Assembly (NCBI GenBank): GCA_001556025.1
Contig: LSIB01000123.1
Span: 1 to 12,463 of the forward strand
Source: Rhizobiales bacterium CCH3-A5
GTDB taxonomy: Bacteria > Pseudomonadota > Alphaproteobacteria > Rhizobiales > Beijerinckiaceae
DNA length: 12,463 nt
Reading direction: 5' to 3'
Of this stretch, positions 1 to 5,677 are shown piece after piece. Each line of letters starts with the position of its first letter. Within the stretch, counting starts at the first letter, position 1. The position numbers and the translations under genes were made by a program. The notes beneath the pieces were generated by a model. The model searched no databases, was not told where the DNA came from, and saw only the letters and a list, made by a program, of their open reading frames with translations.

Positions 1-17
1 CTGCCTTCGCGGCGAGC

Positions 18-204
18 AGCGGGGAGAGAGGGGGGCAAGAGCCAAATCGGGAGGGGGATCGCCCACGCGGCACGCGCCGGGCGAGGGGCCGCGGCAGGCG
101 GATCCTCGGCCCGGTCCTGCACAAGCCACCTGCGGCGCGGAAGGATGGGGAGACCCGAATTGGCTCTTGCTGGGGAGAGAGGGCCGCGCGCCTCTCTTCC
201 CGCT
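18..204. repeat. Nested imperfect inverted repeat with a 12-bp direct repeat
   Basis: Positions 35-51 (GCAAGAGCCAAATCGGG) are the reverse complement of 154-170 with one mismatch in 17. Outside them, 18-31 (AGCGGGGAGAGAGG) pairs with 191-204, again with one mismatch in 14. The 12-mer GGGGAGAGAGGG also occurs twice in direct orientation, at 21-32 and 172-183. The two arms enclose about 100 GC-rich bases without a gene. This could be the two ends of a small non-autonomous element, a cruciform or a structured RNA. Nothing in the sequence decides among these. Confidence 0.55.
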
Positions 205-283
205 CAGCGCAACATCGTCGCGCCAGCAGCGCGGCAACCGCCGGCGCCGGGCGCCGGCCAGCGCGAGGAATCGTGACCGAAGG

Positions 284-307
284 CGGAAACCCGCTTGCGG
301 GGTTCCG
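284..307. repeat. GC-rich hairpin
   Basis: CGGAAACCCGC and GCGGGGTTCCG form an almost perfect inverted repeat with one A/G mismatch and a two-base centre, so the top one or two pairs would open into a loop. A second small stem (CCGGC-ATC-GCCGG, 313-325) follows directly. Neither is followed by a T-run, so a terminator role is unlikely. Confidence 0.4.
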
Positions 308-565
308 TGGAGCCGGCATCGCCGGCGGAGTAGAGCGAGGTCCGAAGGACGCGCCATTCTCTCGCCTAATCAGCGTACCAAAACCGTAATACTATTATAA
401 TCGGGATAGATATACCGGTTATCAGCCACGCCGATCTACGGCGCACTATCGAGACTCGTTAATCAACAAAAAAATTTTGTGTATCAAAATTGTACGCATA
501 GCCTTATGAATTTGCTCATGACCACACTGATCCCAACCAAATTCTGCACTAACTCATCACATGGA

Positions 566-829
566 TCAGTCGCAGACTGTACGGATGTGGATTCGACCGT
601 GGTGGTCGTATTGCTCTACTTCCCGGCAATGGCGGCGACGGTGATGCGGGCGTTCGTGTTCTTCCCGCATAAATTCGCCGCGTCCACCACGGTGACGTCT
701 GTCCTCGCCGTCATGATCTCCGCCATGAGGAACACCATGATGCCAAGCCCGAGCTTGGCCTGGAGCCAATACGCTACCACCGAGCACAAGCCCGATGATC
801 GCCAAGAACCCATTTCGTCTCGTGAGCAT
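566..829 (-). CDS. Small secreted histidine-rich protein
   Basis: This is an 87-residue protein of unknown function. The ATG at 829 is preferred over the TTG at 844 because a perfect AGGAGG lies 5 bases upstream of it. Residues 1-27 form a signal peptide (LTRRNGFLAI... ending APGQARA). Its TRRNGFL is close to, but not quite, a twin-arginine motif. The mature part of about 60 residues holds 12 histidines, many arginines and acidic residues, and two cysteines near the C-terminus (CREVEQYD... TVCD) that could form a disulfide. His-rich exported peptides commonly bind Cu, Ni or Zn; a periplasmic metal buffer is my inference from composition and from the divergent copper-binding gene. A basic, arginine-rich composition also allows an envelope-associated role. 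Confidence 0.65.
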   Translation of the reverse strand: MLTRRNGFLAIIGLVLGGSVLAPGQARAWHHGVPHGGDHDGEDRRHRGGRGEFMREEHERPHHRRRHCREVEQYDHHGRIHIRTVCD

Positions 830-911
830 CGGTCCCTCCTTCAAACGTCAGGACGAGACTGTGGATCTTTAAGGATGAACCGCACCTAAACGAACCACGT
901 TCTGCATGGAT

Positions 912-926
912 GTTACAGATTGTAAC
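912..926. promoter_or_regulatory. Candidate operator dyad between divergent genes
   Basis: GTTACA-GAT-TGTAAC is a perfect 6-bp inverted repeat with a 3-base centre. It lies 74 bases before the start of the plus-strand copper cluster and 82 bases before the start of the divergent His-rich gene. It resembles the TTACA/TGTAA-like half sites reported for copper-responsive response regulators of the CopR/CusR type, but the match is loose and no regulator gene is in the window. The assignment as an operator is inference from symmetry and position. Confidence 0.4.
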
Positions 927-1000
927 GGACTGGAACATGGCGCCTTCCGGACGCGTCTTTGCTGCATGAACCAACCCTGTCCAGCAGACCGGAGCAACCC

Positions 1001-1333
1001 ATGCACCACACAGATCCGAAAATGCAGGCCTGCATCGACGCCTGCCTGCGCTGTTACCAGACATGCCTCGGCATGAGCACGAGCTATTGTCTCGAACTTG
1101 GCGGCGAGCATGCACGGCCCGACCACGTCAAGCTCATGCTCGACTGTTCCGAGACATGCCGCGCCGCCGCCCATGTCATGGTCATCGGCTCGCGCCATCA
1201 CAAACATCTCTGCGCGGAGTGTGCCGACATCTGCGAGGACTGCGCCAGCGAATGCGAGCGCGTCGGCGACATGGATGAATGTGTCCGGGCCTGTCGCACC
1301 TGTGCCGAGAGCTGTCGCGAAATGGCAGCGTAG
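1001..1333 (+). CDS. Four-helix-bundle copper-binding protein (Csp3/DUF326-like)
   Basis: This 110-residue protein has 16 cysteines (C11, C15, C18, C22, C30, C49, C53, C71, C74, C78, C81, C85, C94, C98, C101, C105), spaced mostly as CxxxC and CxxC along predicted helices. The pattern is that of the copper storage proteins (Csp/DUF326), whose four-helix bundles are lined with thiolates that bind many Cu(I) ions. No signal peptide is present, so it fits the cytosolic Csp3 type rather than the Tat-exported Csp1 type. The ATG at 1001 has GGAG 6 bases upstream; an upstream in-frame TTG at 959 has no such site and would add an unconserved-looking leader. It is the first gene of a plus-strand cluster with DUF305 and glutaredoxin genes. 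Likely role: buffering cytosolic Cu(I). The family call is firm; the exact subgroup is less so. Confidence 0.88.
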   Translation: MHHTDPKMQACIDACLRCYQTCLGMSTSYCLELGGEHARPDHVKLMLDCSETCRAAAHVMVIGSRHHKHLCAECADICEDCASECERVGDMDECVRACRTCAESCREMAA

Positions 1334-1400
1334 CCTCCTCCCCAAGGGGCGCCGTGCGCCGCCGCAGCCTACCTACCCTTGATACGAAGGAACCACCGCC

Positions 1401-1784
1401 ATGATGCGTCTCAACCTCATCGTCATCTCGTCCGCGCTTGCCATCTCGGCCGCCGTCGCCCAGCAGCCAGCGTCCAAACCGGCGATGGACCCCGCCATGC
1501 ATATGAAGATGATGCAGCCGATGGCGTGGGACTCAGCGGCGACCAAGGGTTATAAGGCATCAATGATGACCATGATGAGCGGAATGCCGGCCTATACCGG
1601 CGATGCCGACGTCGATTTCATGAAACAGATGAAGGGCCATCATCAGGCCGCCATCGACATGGCCAAGGTCGAACTCGCCAACGGCAAGGATTCGGAGGCC
1701 AAGAAGCTGGCGCAGGATATCGTCGCGGCTCAGGAAAAGGAAATCGCCATGATCGACACTTGGCTGAAATCGAAAGGCAAATAG
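1401..1784 (+). CDS. Secreted Met-rich DUF305 protein
   Basis: This is a 127-residue exported protein. Residues 1-20 are a signal peptide ending SAAVA before QQ. A methionine-rich stretch follows (M29, M33, M35, M37, M38, M41, then M55, M56, M58, M59, M62). The DUF305 core carries the family signature at 74-89 (MKQMKGHHQAAIDMAK) and a C-terminal helix with QEKEIAMI. DUF305 is a ferritin-like helical domain often found beside copper and other metal-resistance genes; its biochemical role is not established. The His pair and clustered Met residues would suit Cu(I)/Ag(I) binding in the periplasm, which is inference. AAGGAA lies 8 bases before the ATG; a second ATG follows immediately. It sits 67 bases after the Csp-like gene, with a small GGCGC/GCGCC stem (1348-1360) in the gap. 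Confidence 0.85.
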   Translation: MMRLNLIVISSALAISAAVAQQPASKPAMDPAMHMKMMQPMAWDSAATKGYKASMMTMMSGMPAYTGDADVDFMKQMKGHHQAAIDMAKVELANGKDSEAKKLAQDIVAAQEKEIAMIDTWLKSKGK

Positions 1785-1851
1785 CGCCCTATCCCTTGTT
1801 CGACGCCAGTTCCGACAGATGGCTGTCGCCGATATCGTGGAGTGATCCGCC

Positions 1852-2316
1852 ATGGAAGAGCACAACCGGATGAAGCAGGGTAGCTACCTGCGCCTTGGCA
1901 TGGAGCTGGCGCTGGATTTCATCGTGATGTACCTCGTGATGTACACGATGATCGCGACGCTGGCGCATTTTCACTTCAACCTCAACAACGTCTATATGAC
2001 GTTGATGATGGTCGCACCGATGACCGTTATCATGCTCGTCTCGATGCGTTCCATGTTCGCGTCGCCGCGGCTTAACATGGCTATCGGCGCGGGCGCGGTC
2101 GTTGTCTTCGCACTTAGCTTCGCTGGAATGCGGACGCAGGCTGGCGTCGGGAATGCAGAGTTCCTCCGATCGATGATCCCGCACCACTCGGGCGCGATCC
2201 TGATGTGCGAGAAAGCTTCACTCACAGATGCCGAAATCAAGTCTCTGTGCAGCGAGATCGTTGCGGCGCAGAAGAAAGAAATCGCACAGATGGAAGCCAT
2301 TTTGGCGCGTCAGTGA
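1852..2316 (+). CDS. Membrane-anchored DUF305 protein
   Basis: This 154-residue protein has three predicted membrane segments (about 17-38, 47-66 and 76-93) followed by a short DUF305 half-domain. That part carries the family signature MIPHHSGAILMCE at 108-120 and the helix AAQKKEIAQM near the end. The first two segments contain several methionines (MYLVMYTMI, MTLMMVAPM). With one more segment than a simple anchor, the topology is uncertain, but the His-His-x5-Met-Cys site should lie on one membrane face, probably the periplasmic one. Two cysteines (C119, C133) are in the soluble part. GGAG lies 9 bases before the ATG. It lies between the secreted DUF305 gene and the glutaredoxin-MauE gene, which suggests a membrane partner for the secreted DUF305 protein. 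Function is unproven. Confidence 0.85.
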   Translation: MEEHNRMKQGSYLRLGMELALDFIVMYLVMYTMIATLAHFHFNLNNVYMTLMMVAPMTVIMLVSMRSMFASPRLNMAIGAGAVVVFALSFAGMRTQAGVGNAEFLRSMIPHHSGAILMCEKASLTDAEIKSLCSEIVAAQKKEIAQMEAILARQ

Positions 2317-2348
2317 TTGGCACGAGATCCGTGCCTTCGGAGAGAGCT

Positions 2349-3098
2349 TTGACAACCATCAAAAAGCCGACCGCGACCATCTACCGGATGGTGATGCCGG
2401 GGCATACCTGCCCGTTTGGACTGAAGGCACGCGACCTCCTGCGTCGTCGTGGCTATGCCGTCGATGACCACTGGCTCACGACGCGAGCCGAAACCGACGC
2501 CTTCAAGGTCGAGCACGACGTCAAGACCACGCCGCAGACCTTCATCGACGGAAAACGCATCGGCGGCTATGACGACCTCCGCCGCTTCTTCGGGATGCGT
2601 GTGGCCGATCCCGGCGCGACGAGCTACCAGCCGGTCCTCTGGGTCTTTGGGGTCGCGGCGCTGATGGCGCTTGCGGCCAATTGGGCGACCTCGGGCGACT
2701 TGGTCGACCTTCGCTCGATCGAGTGGTTCACTGCCTTCAGCATGTGCATTCTGGCGCTGCTGAAGCTTCAGGACGTCGAGAGCTTCTCGAGCATGTTCCT
2801 CGGGTACGATCTCCTGGCTCAACGTTGGGTACCGTATTCCTACATCTACCCCTATGCCGAGCTTCTGGCGGGCGTTCTAATGGTCGCAGGCGCGCTGATA
2901 TGGGTGTCGATCCCCGTCGCCGGCTTCATCGGGACGATCGGTGCTGTCTCGGTTATCAAGGCTGTCTATATCGATCGCCGAGACATCAAATGCGCCTGCG
3001 TCGGCGGCAGCAGCAAGGTGCCGCTCGGCTTTATATCCCTGACGGAGAACCTGATGATGGTCGCCATGGCAGTATGGATGGCCATCGGCAGGCATTAG
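2349..3098 (+). CDS. Monothiol glutaredoxin-MauE membrane fusion
   Basis: This is a 249-residue fusion. Residues 8-82 are a glutaredoxin domain with the active site CPFG (C21) in place of the dithiol CPYC, the cis-proline loop TTPQ (60-63) and the GSH-binding-like IGGYDDL (71-77). Residues 95-246 form a MauE/DoxX-like membrane domain with about four to five segments and a cysteine pair at KCACVGG (C215, C217). MauE-type proteins are linked to periplasmic disulfide or redox maturation. An attached glutaredoxin suggests thiol electrons passing to or across the membrane; this is inference. The TTG at 2349 is chosen because GGAGAG lies just upstream and the protein then starts right before the glutaredoxin fold. 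A start at 2205 would overlap the previous gene by 112 bases, and a GTG at 2331 is the other option. It lies 32 bases after the membrane DUF305 gene. Confidence 0.82.
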   Translation: MTTIKKPTATIYRMVMPGHTCPFGLKARDLLRRRGYAVDDHWLTTRAETDAFKVEHDVKTTPQTFIDGKRIGGYDDLRRFFGMRVADPGATSYQPVLWVFGVAALMALAANWATSGDLVDLRSIEWFTAFSMCILALLKLQDVESFSSMFLGYDLLAQRWVPYSYIYPYAELLAGVLMVAGALIWVSIPVAGFIGTIGAVSVIKAVYIDRRDIKCACVGGSSKVPLGFISLTENLMMVAMAVWMAIGRH

Positions 3099-3145
3099 CC
3101 AGCCCCTATCAATTTTCTGCATTACGCAGCCGGTGCCGACCAAAG

Positions 3146-4153
3146 CTACCGATGCAGAGGTTGGCGGTCGCTCAAATCGTTTCGAATAGCTGTGGCGGCC
3201 ACGGCAGCCTGCCCCATGGCGTAGCTAATCTGGTCGAGCCCCTCGACCACGTCACCTGCGGCATACAGGCCTGGCACATTGGTCCTTTGCTTTTCGTCGA
3301 CGATTACGCAACCCCCTCTCGAAACTATAGCCCCCATGCCAACCGCAAGATTGCATCGGACCTCGCTGCCCAAGGCCGGGTAGACAGCGTCAAATTCCAT
3401 ATTTCTGTTGGGCAAGGCGACCGCGATCGTCCTTTCCCGGAGATCAAAGGCAAGGCAGGGCCCCGCAAGCAGTTTGATGCCAGCATTGTGGATGCGTCGT
3501 CGCTGAGATACATCGAGATCATGCAGGCCGTAAGGCGAAATCAGTGTTACATCTGCCGTGAAGCCGCGCAGGAACTCGGCTTCATTGAGCCCGTTCGCCG
3601 CGGTGCCGATGACGCCGACGCGGCGATCCGTTACCTCGAACCCATCGCAGATCGGACAATAGCGTAGCAAGCCGCGCGACAGTGCCTGGGCGTGCATATC
3701 ATCTGGCATGGCGGGACGGCGGTTCACAACGCCAGTCGCCAGCAGAACCGTACGGGCTCGCAGGATCAAGTCCCCGGCTAGCGCCACGAACAGATCGCCG
3801 TCTCTCACCAACGAGGTCACCTCGGCGGCTATATGGCGGGAGCCATATCGCGTGGCCTGAGCCTTCGTGCGCGCCAGAAGTTCCAATCCTCCTATGCCGT
3901 CCGGGAAACCGGCATGGTTGTGGCTGACGGGGATCCAACCCGCGCGACTTTCGCCGCCGTCCACGACCAAAACCGACAGATGAAACCTGGCCAGATAAAT
4001 CGCAGCCGTCAGACCGGCCGGGCCGCCGCCGATCACAAGGCAGTCGAACGGACGCGACCCGTTGCCAGTGAGCGGCTCGCGGTCAATTTCAGAAGCAAAC
4101 GGCACTGCGATTTGCGATCCAATCCGATCCTGTCCCGACCCTGTCGATGCCAT
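3146..4153 (-). CDS. Thioredoxin-reductase-like FAD-dependent oxidoreductase
   Basis: This 335-residue flavoprotein has the fold order of thioredoxin reductases. The FAD-binding VIGGGPAG is at 40-47, a redox-active CPIC pair (C166, C169, followed by DG) sits where E. coli TrxB has CATC, and a C-terminal FAD motif reads [20 protein letters not shown] (297-316). The NAD(P) half is unusual: the usual GGGNSA reads GTAANG (183-188) and the HRRxxxR NADPH signature is missing, so the electron donor may not be NADPH. About 36 extra residues precede the FAD motif. The ATG at 4153 is used, with AGGGAG about 10 bases upstream; a TTG at 4171 is possible. It converges on the glutaredoxin-MauE gene with a 47-base gap. 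It could reduce a thioredoxin, a glutaredoxin-like partner or a small disulfide substrate; the partner is unknown. Confidence 0.8.
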   Translation of the reverse strand: MASTGSGQDRIGSQIAVPFASEIDREPLTGNGSRPFDCLVIGGGPAGLTAAIYLARFHLSVLVVDGGESRAGWIPVSHNHAGFPDGIGGLELLARTKAQATRYGSRHIAAEVTSLVRDGDLFVALAGDLILRARTVLLATGVVNRRPAMPDDMHAQALSRGLLRYCPICDGFEVTDRRVGVIGTAANGLNEAEFLRGFTADVTLISPYGLHDLDVSQRRRIHNAGIKLLAGPCLAFDLRERTIAVALPNRNMEFDAVYPALGSEVRCNLAVGMGAIVSRGGCVIVDEKQRTNVPGLYAAGDVVEGLDQISYAMGQAAVAATAIRNDLSDRQPLHR

Positions 4154-4207
4154 ACCTTCGAACTCCCTCAAATTCGTTCGGATAGATTCTTGCGCGAAAC
4201 TCGGAGT

Positions 4208-4240
4208 AAAAATGCCAGTTTCACGTCGTTTGGTACTGGC
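4208..4240 (-). terminator. Candidate rho-independent terminator after the ABC-TMD gene
   Basis: Read on the minus strand, GCCAGT (4240-4235) and ACTGGC (4219-4214) form a 6-bp stem with a 15-base loop, followed by one A and then five T residues (4212-4208). It starts just 3 bases after the stop codon of the ABC transmembrane gene and lies before the start of the flavoprotein gene. If it works, the flavoprotein has its own promoter or depends on read-through. The stem is short and the loop long, so the call is moderate. Confidence 0.45.
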
Positions 4241-4242
4241 CT

Positions 4243-5562
4243 CTAAACGTACGTTTTTGTTTCAATATTTTCCAGAACACGTGTGACCTCTTCAAATCGA
4301 GCTTCTGCATCAGACCAATTCTGCACGAAGTCGAACAATTCTCTCATCGCAGGTGCTATTTCTCTGTAGGCGGCTATCGCCGCCACCAATGCTCCAAGCG
4401 AAAGGCGCTGCTGCACAACAAGATATCCGCCAATGGCGAAAAAGAAAAAGGGAGTCAAATTCGATGTATAGTTATATAAACCCCGCAGTCGTCCCTTTAT
4501 ATCACTTATCTCCACACGCACCCGTTCGAGGGCGGCAATTTGGCGCGTCTGTTTTTGTAGGGATGGATCATCGGAATTTCTTTTTAGTTCTGGCTTGGCG
4601 CCTCCTTCACCGGAGGTCAGAAGCTGAGTAAGCTCTCGCGTCGCATAAACTCTTTCGCGCACTTTAGCGTTCAACATGTTTTGAATGCGAGGCAGCAAAA
4701 TCAGTTGAACGGGCAACATGATCAAGGCTGACAGAGCAAGCGCGGGGTTCTGAACGAACAAGAATACAAGGCTGGTGAGTAGCGTTCCCCCGTAAATCAG
4801 CGGAACAACGAACAAGCTGGCGCCAAAGTACCCAATAGGTTCGACCTCCTGAACGGCGACAGCCGCCAGGCGCGCTCTCGCTTCGGGCGCAGTTTTTCTC
4901 GATCGGCGCAAGATTTGCAGCCGCAGTCGCCGGACGAGCCGCTCACTCACTCGTCCTCGGATTCGAGTCGCCGCGAACTTCACAAGTCCGCTGGCGGTCA
5001 AGACTGCAAGATAACTTCCGCAGAGCGCGATCAACAATTCCAGACGGGGCAGATGGAAGCCAAGAAATGTCATCCCATCGTGAGCTTCTGGACTTGCGAG
5101 CGCGTGGTTGATGATGTGCTTGGGGATATCGAGCAGGAACCAGCCTGCGGGCAGCGTGAGCAGGGACAACACGATCAGCAAAACCTGATAACGCGACGTC
5201 GCCCTTGCGACAAAGAGGGCTAACTTCCATGGGTTATGGGCGACAGGCATAGCCACGCTGCTCGCGATGGGCGAATTAGCCGTCTCCAAACTTGGCTGTG
5301 GTCCAACGCGTACGTCATCCGGTGCCGTGACCGGCCTCCCGATCACGGCAGCGACCCGGGCTCGGCGCCTTCGAGCGACGGATGCCCCGCGAAACAGCGC
5401 TCTCCCCAAGAGTCCGATGGTCCATACAGGAGCGACAACAAAAACGACAATCGCTGCGGCAGACAGAATCCAATGGCCGTGGGGATAATCGAGGCCAGCA
5501 AACCTATGGATGATCTGATGTATGTATTCGTTGAGGCTATTAAATATATTTGCCGAATTCAT
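4243..5562 (-). CDS. ABC-exporter transmembrane domain protein lacking an ATPase
   Basis: This is a 439-residue membrane protein. Residues 31-54 form a first membrane segment, then an Arg-rich linker of about 60 residues precedes a type-I ABC exporter membrane domain (about 112-437). That domain has segments near 125-145, 174-196, 245-270, 273-290 and 367-385. The C-terminal part ([23 protein letters not shown], 388-410, then DAEARFEEV) matches the region that normally joins the membrane domain to the nucleotide-binding domain. The protein stops right there: no Walker A, LSGGQ or Walker B follows, in this frame or in the next 90 bases. It may pair with a separately encoded ATPase, be an ATP-independent relic, or be a truncated gene. 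The ATG at 5562 is preferred, with GGAA about 10 bases upstream; a GTG at 5604 would add 14 residues without a ribosome binding site. The 115-base AT-rich gap before it carries a short TGCTG/CAGCA stem. Confidence 0.75.
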   Translation of the reverse strand: MNSANIFNSLNEYIHQIIHRFAGLDYPHGHWILSAAAIVVFVVAPVWTIGLLGRALFRGASVARRRRARVAAVIGRPVTAPDDVRVGPQPSLETANSPIASSVAMPVAHNPWKLALFVARATSRYQVLLIVLSLLTLPAGWFLLDIPKHIINHALASPEAHDGMTFLGFHLPRLELLIALCGSYLAVLTASGLVKFAATRIRGRVSERLVRRLRLQILRRSRKTAPEARARLAAVAVQEVEPIGYFGASLFVVPLIYGGTLLTSLVFLFVQNPALALSALIMLPVQLILLPRIQNMLNAKVRERVYATRELTQLLTSGEGGAKPELKRNSDDPSLQKQTRQIAALERVRVEISDIKGRLRGLYNYTSNLTPFFFFAIGGYLVVQQRLSLGALVAAIAAYREIAPAMRELFDFVQNWSDAEARFEEVTRVLENIETKTYV

Positions 5563-5677
5563 TGAAGTAAGTTTCCAATAAAATAACCGATATAAAAAAG
5601 ACACATGTATTTGAACGAGAAAACGCGTGCTGCTTCAGCATCGTTATAGACAGAAATCGAACTACACAATATTATGT

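Larger units (their letters stand above)
1..565. other. Gene-free left flank, GC-rich repeat zone then AT-rich zone
   Basis: I see no convincing gene here. The only open frame of note (167-400, plus) is arginine-rich, has no ribosome binding site and reads like translated GC-rich noncoding DNA. Positions 1-360 are very GC-rich and crowded with inverted repeats: the pair 18-51/154-204, a hairpin at 284-307, CCGGC/GCCGG at 313-325 and several GCCGGC-type palindromes around 239-259. From about position 370 the sequence becomes AT-rich, with a TATAAT hexamer near 395 but no good -35 partner. Near 465-480 there is a short AT hairpin, ACAAAA/TTTTGT. The abrupt change looks like a junction between DNA of different origin. 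No tRNA, rRNA or known structured RNA was recognised. Confidence 0.5.

Noticed and set aside
1..360. RNase P, tmRNA or SRP RNA in the GC-rich flank
   Set aside because: None of the conserved core sequences of these RNAs could be found.
167..400. Open frame of 77 codons on the plus strand
   Set aside because: Arginine-rich translation of GC-rich repetitive DNA, no ribosome binding site, no recognisable domain.
479..889. Open frame of 136 codons on the plus strand
   Set aside because: Antisense to the His-rich secreted gene, which has a perfect AGGAGG and a signal peptide; this frame has neither.
929..950. GGAA...TTCC pair as a CueR/MerR-type operator
   Set aside because: Half sites are too short, with spacing and flanks unlike known CueR promoters; the nearby GTTACA dyad is much stronger.
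3087..3116. Possible terminator at the end of the glutaredoxin-MauE gene
   Set aside because: GGCAGGC/GCCAGCC has an internal mismatch, overlaps the stop codon, and the short T-run lies about 8 bases away; too weak to call.
2681..3667. Open frame of 328 codons on the plus strand
   Set aside because: It overlaps the membrane half of the glutaredoxin-MauE gene in another frame and then runs antisense to the flavoprotein; no domain and many Arg/Ser codons.
5621..5640. Small stem TGCTG/CAGCA after the large membrane protein gene
   Set aside because: Only 5 bp with a 3-base loop, and the T-run is separated by CGCG; not convincing as a terminator.
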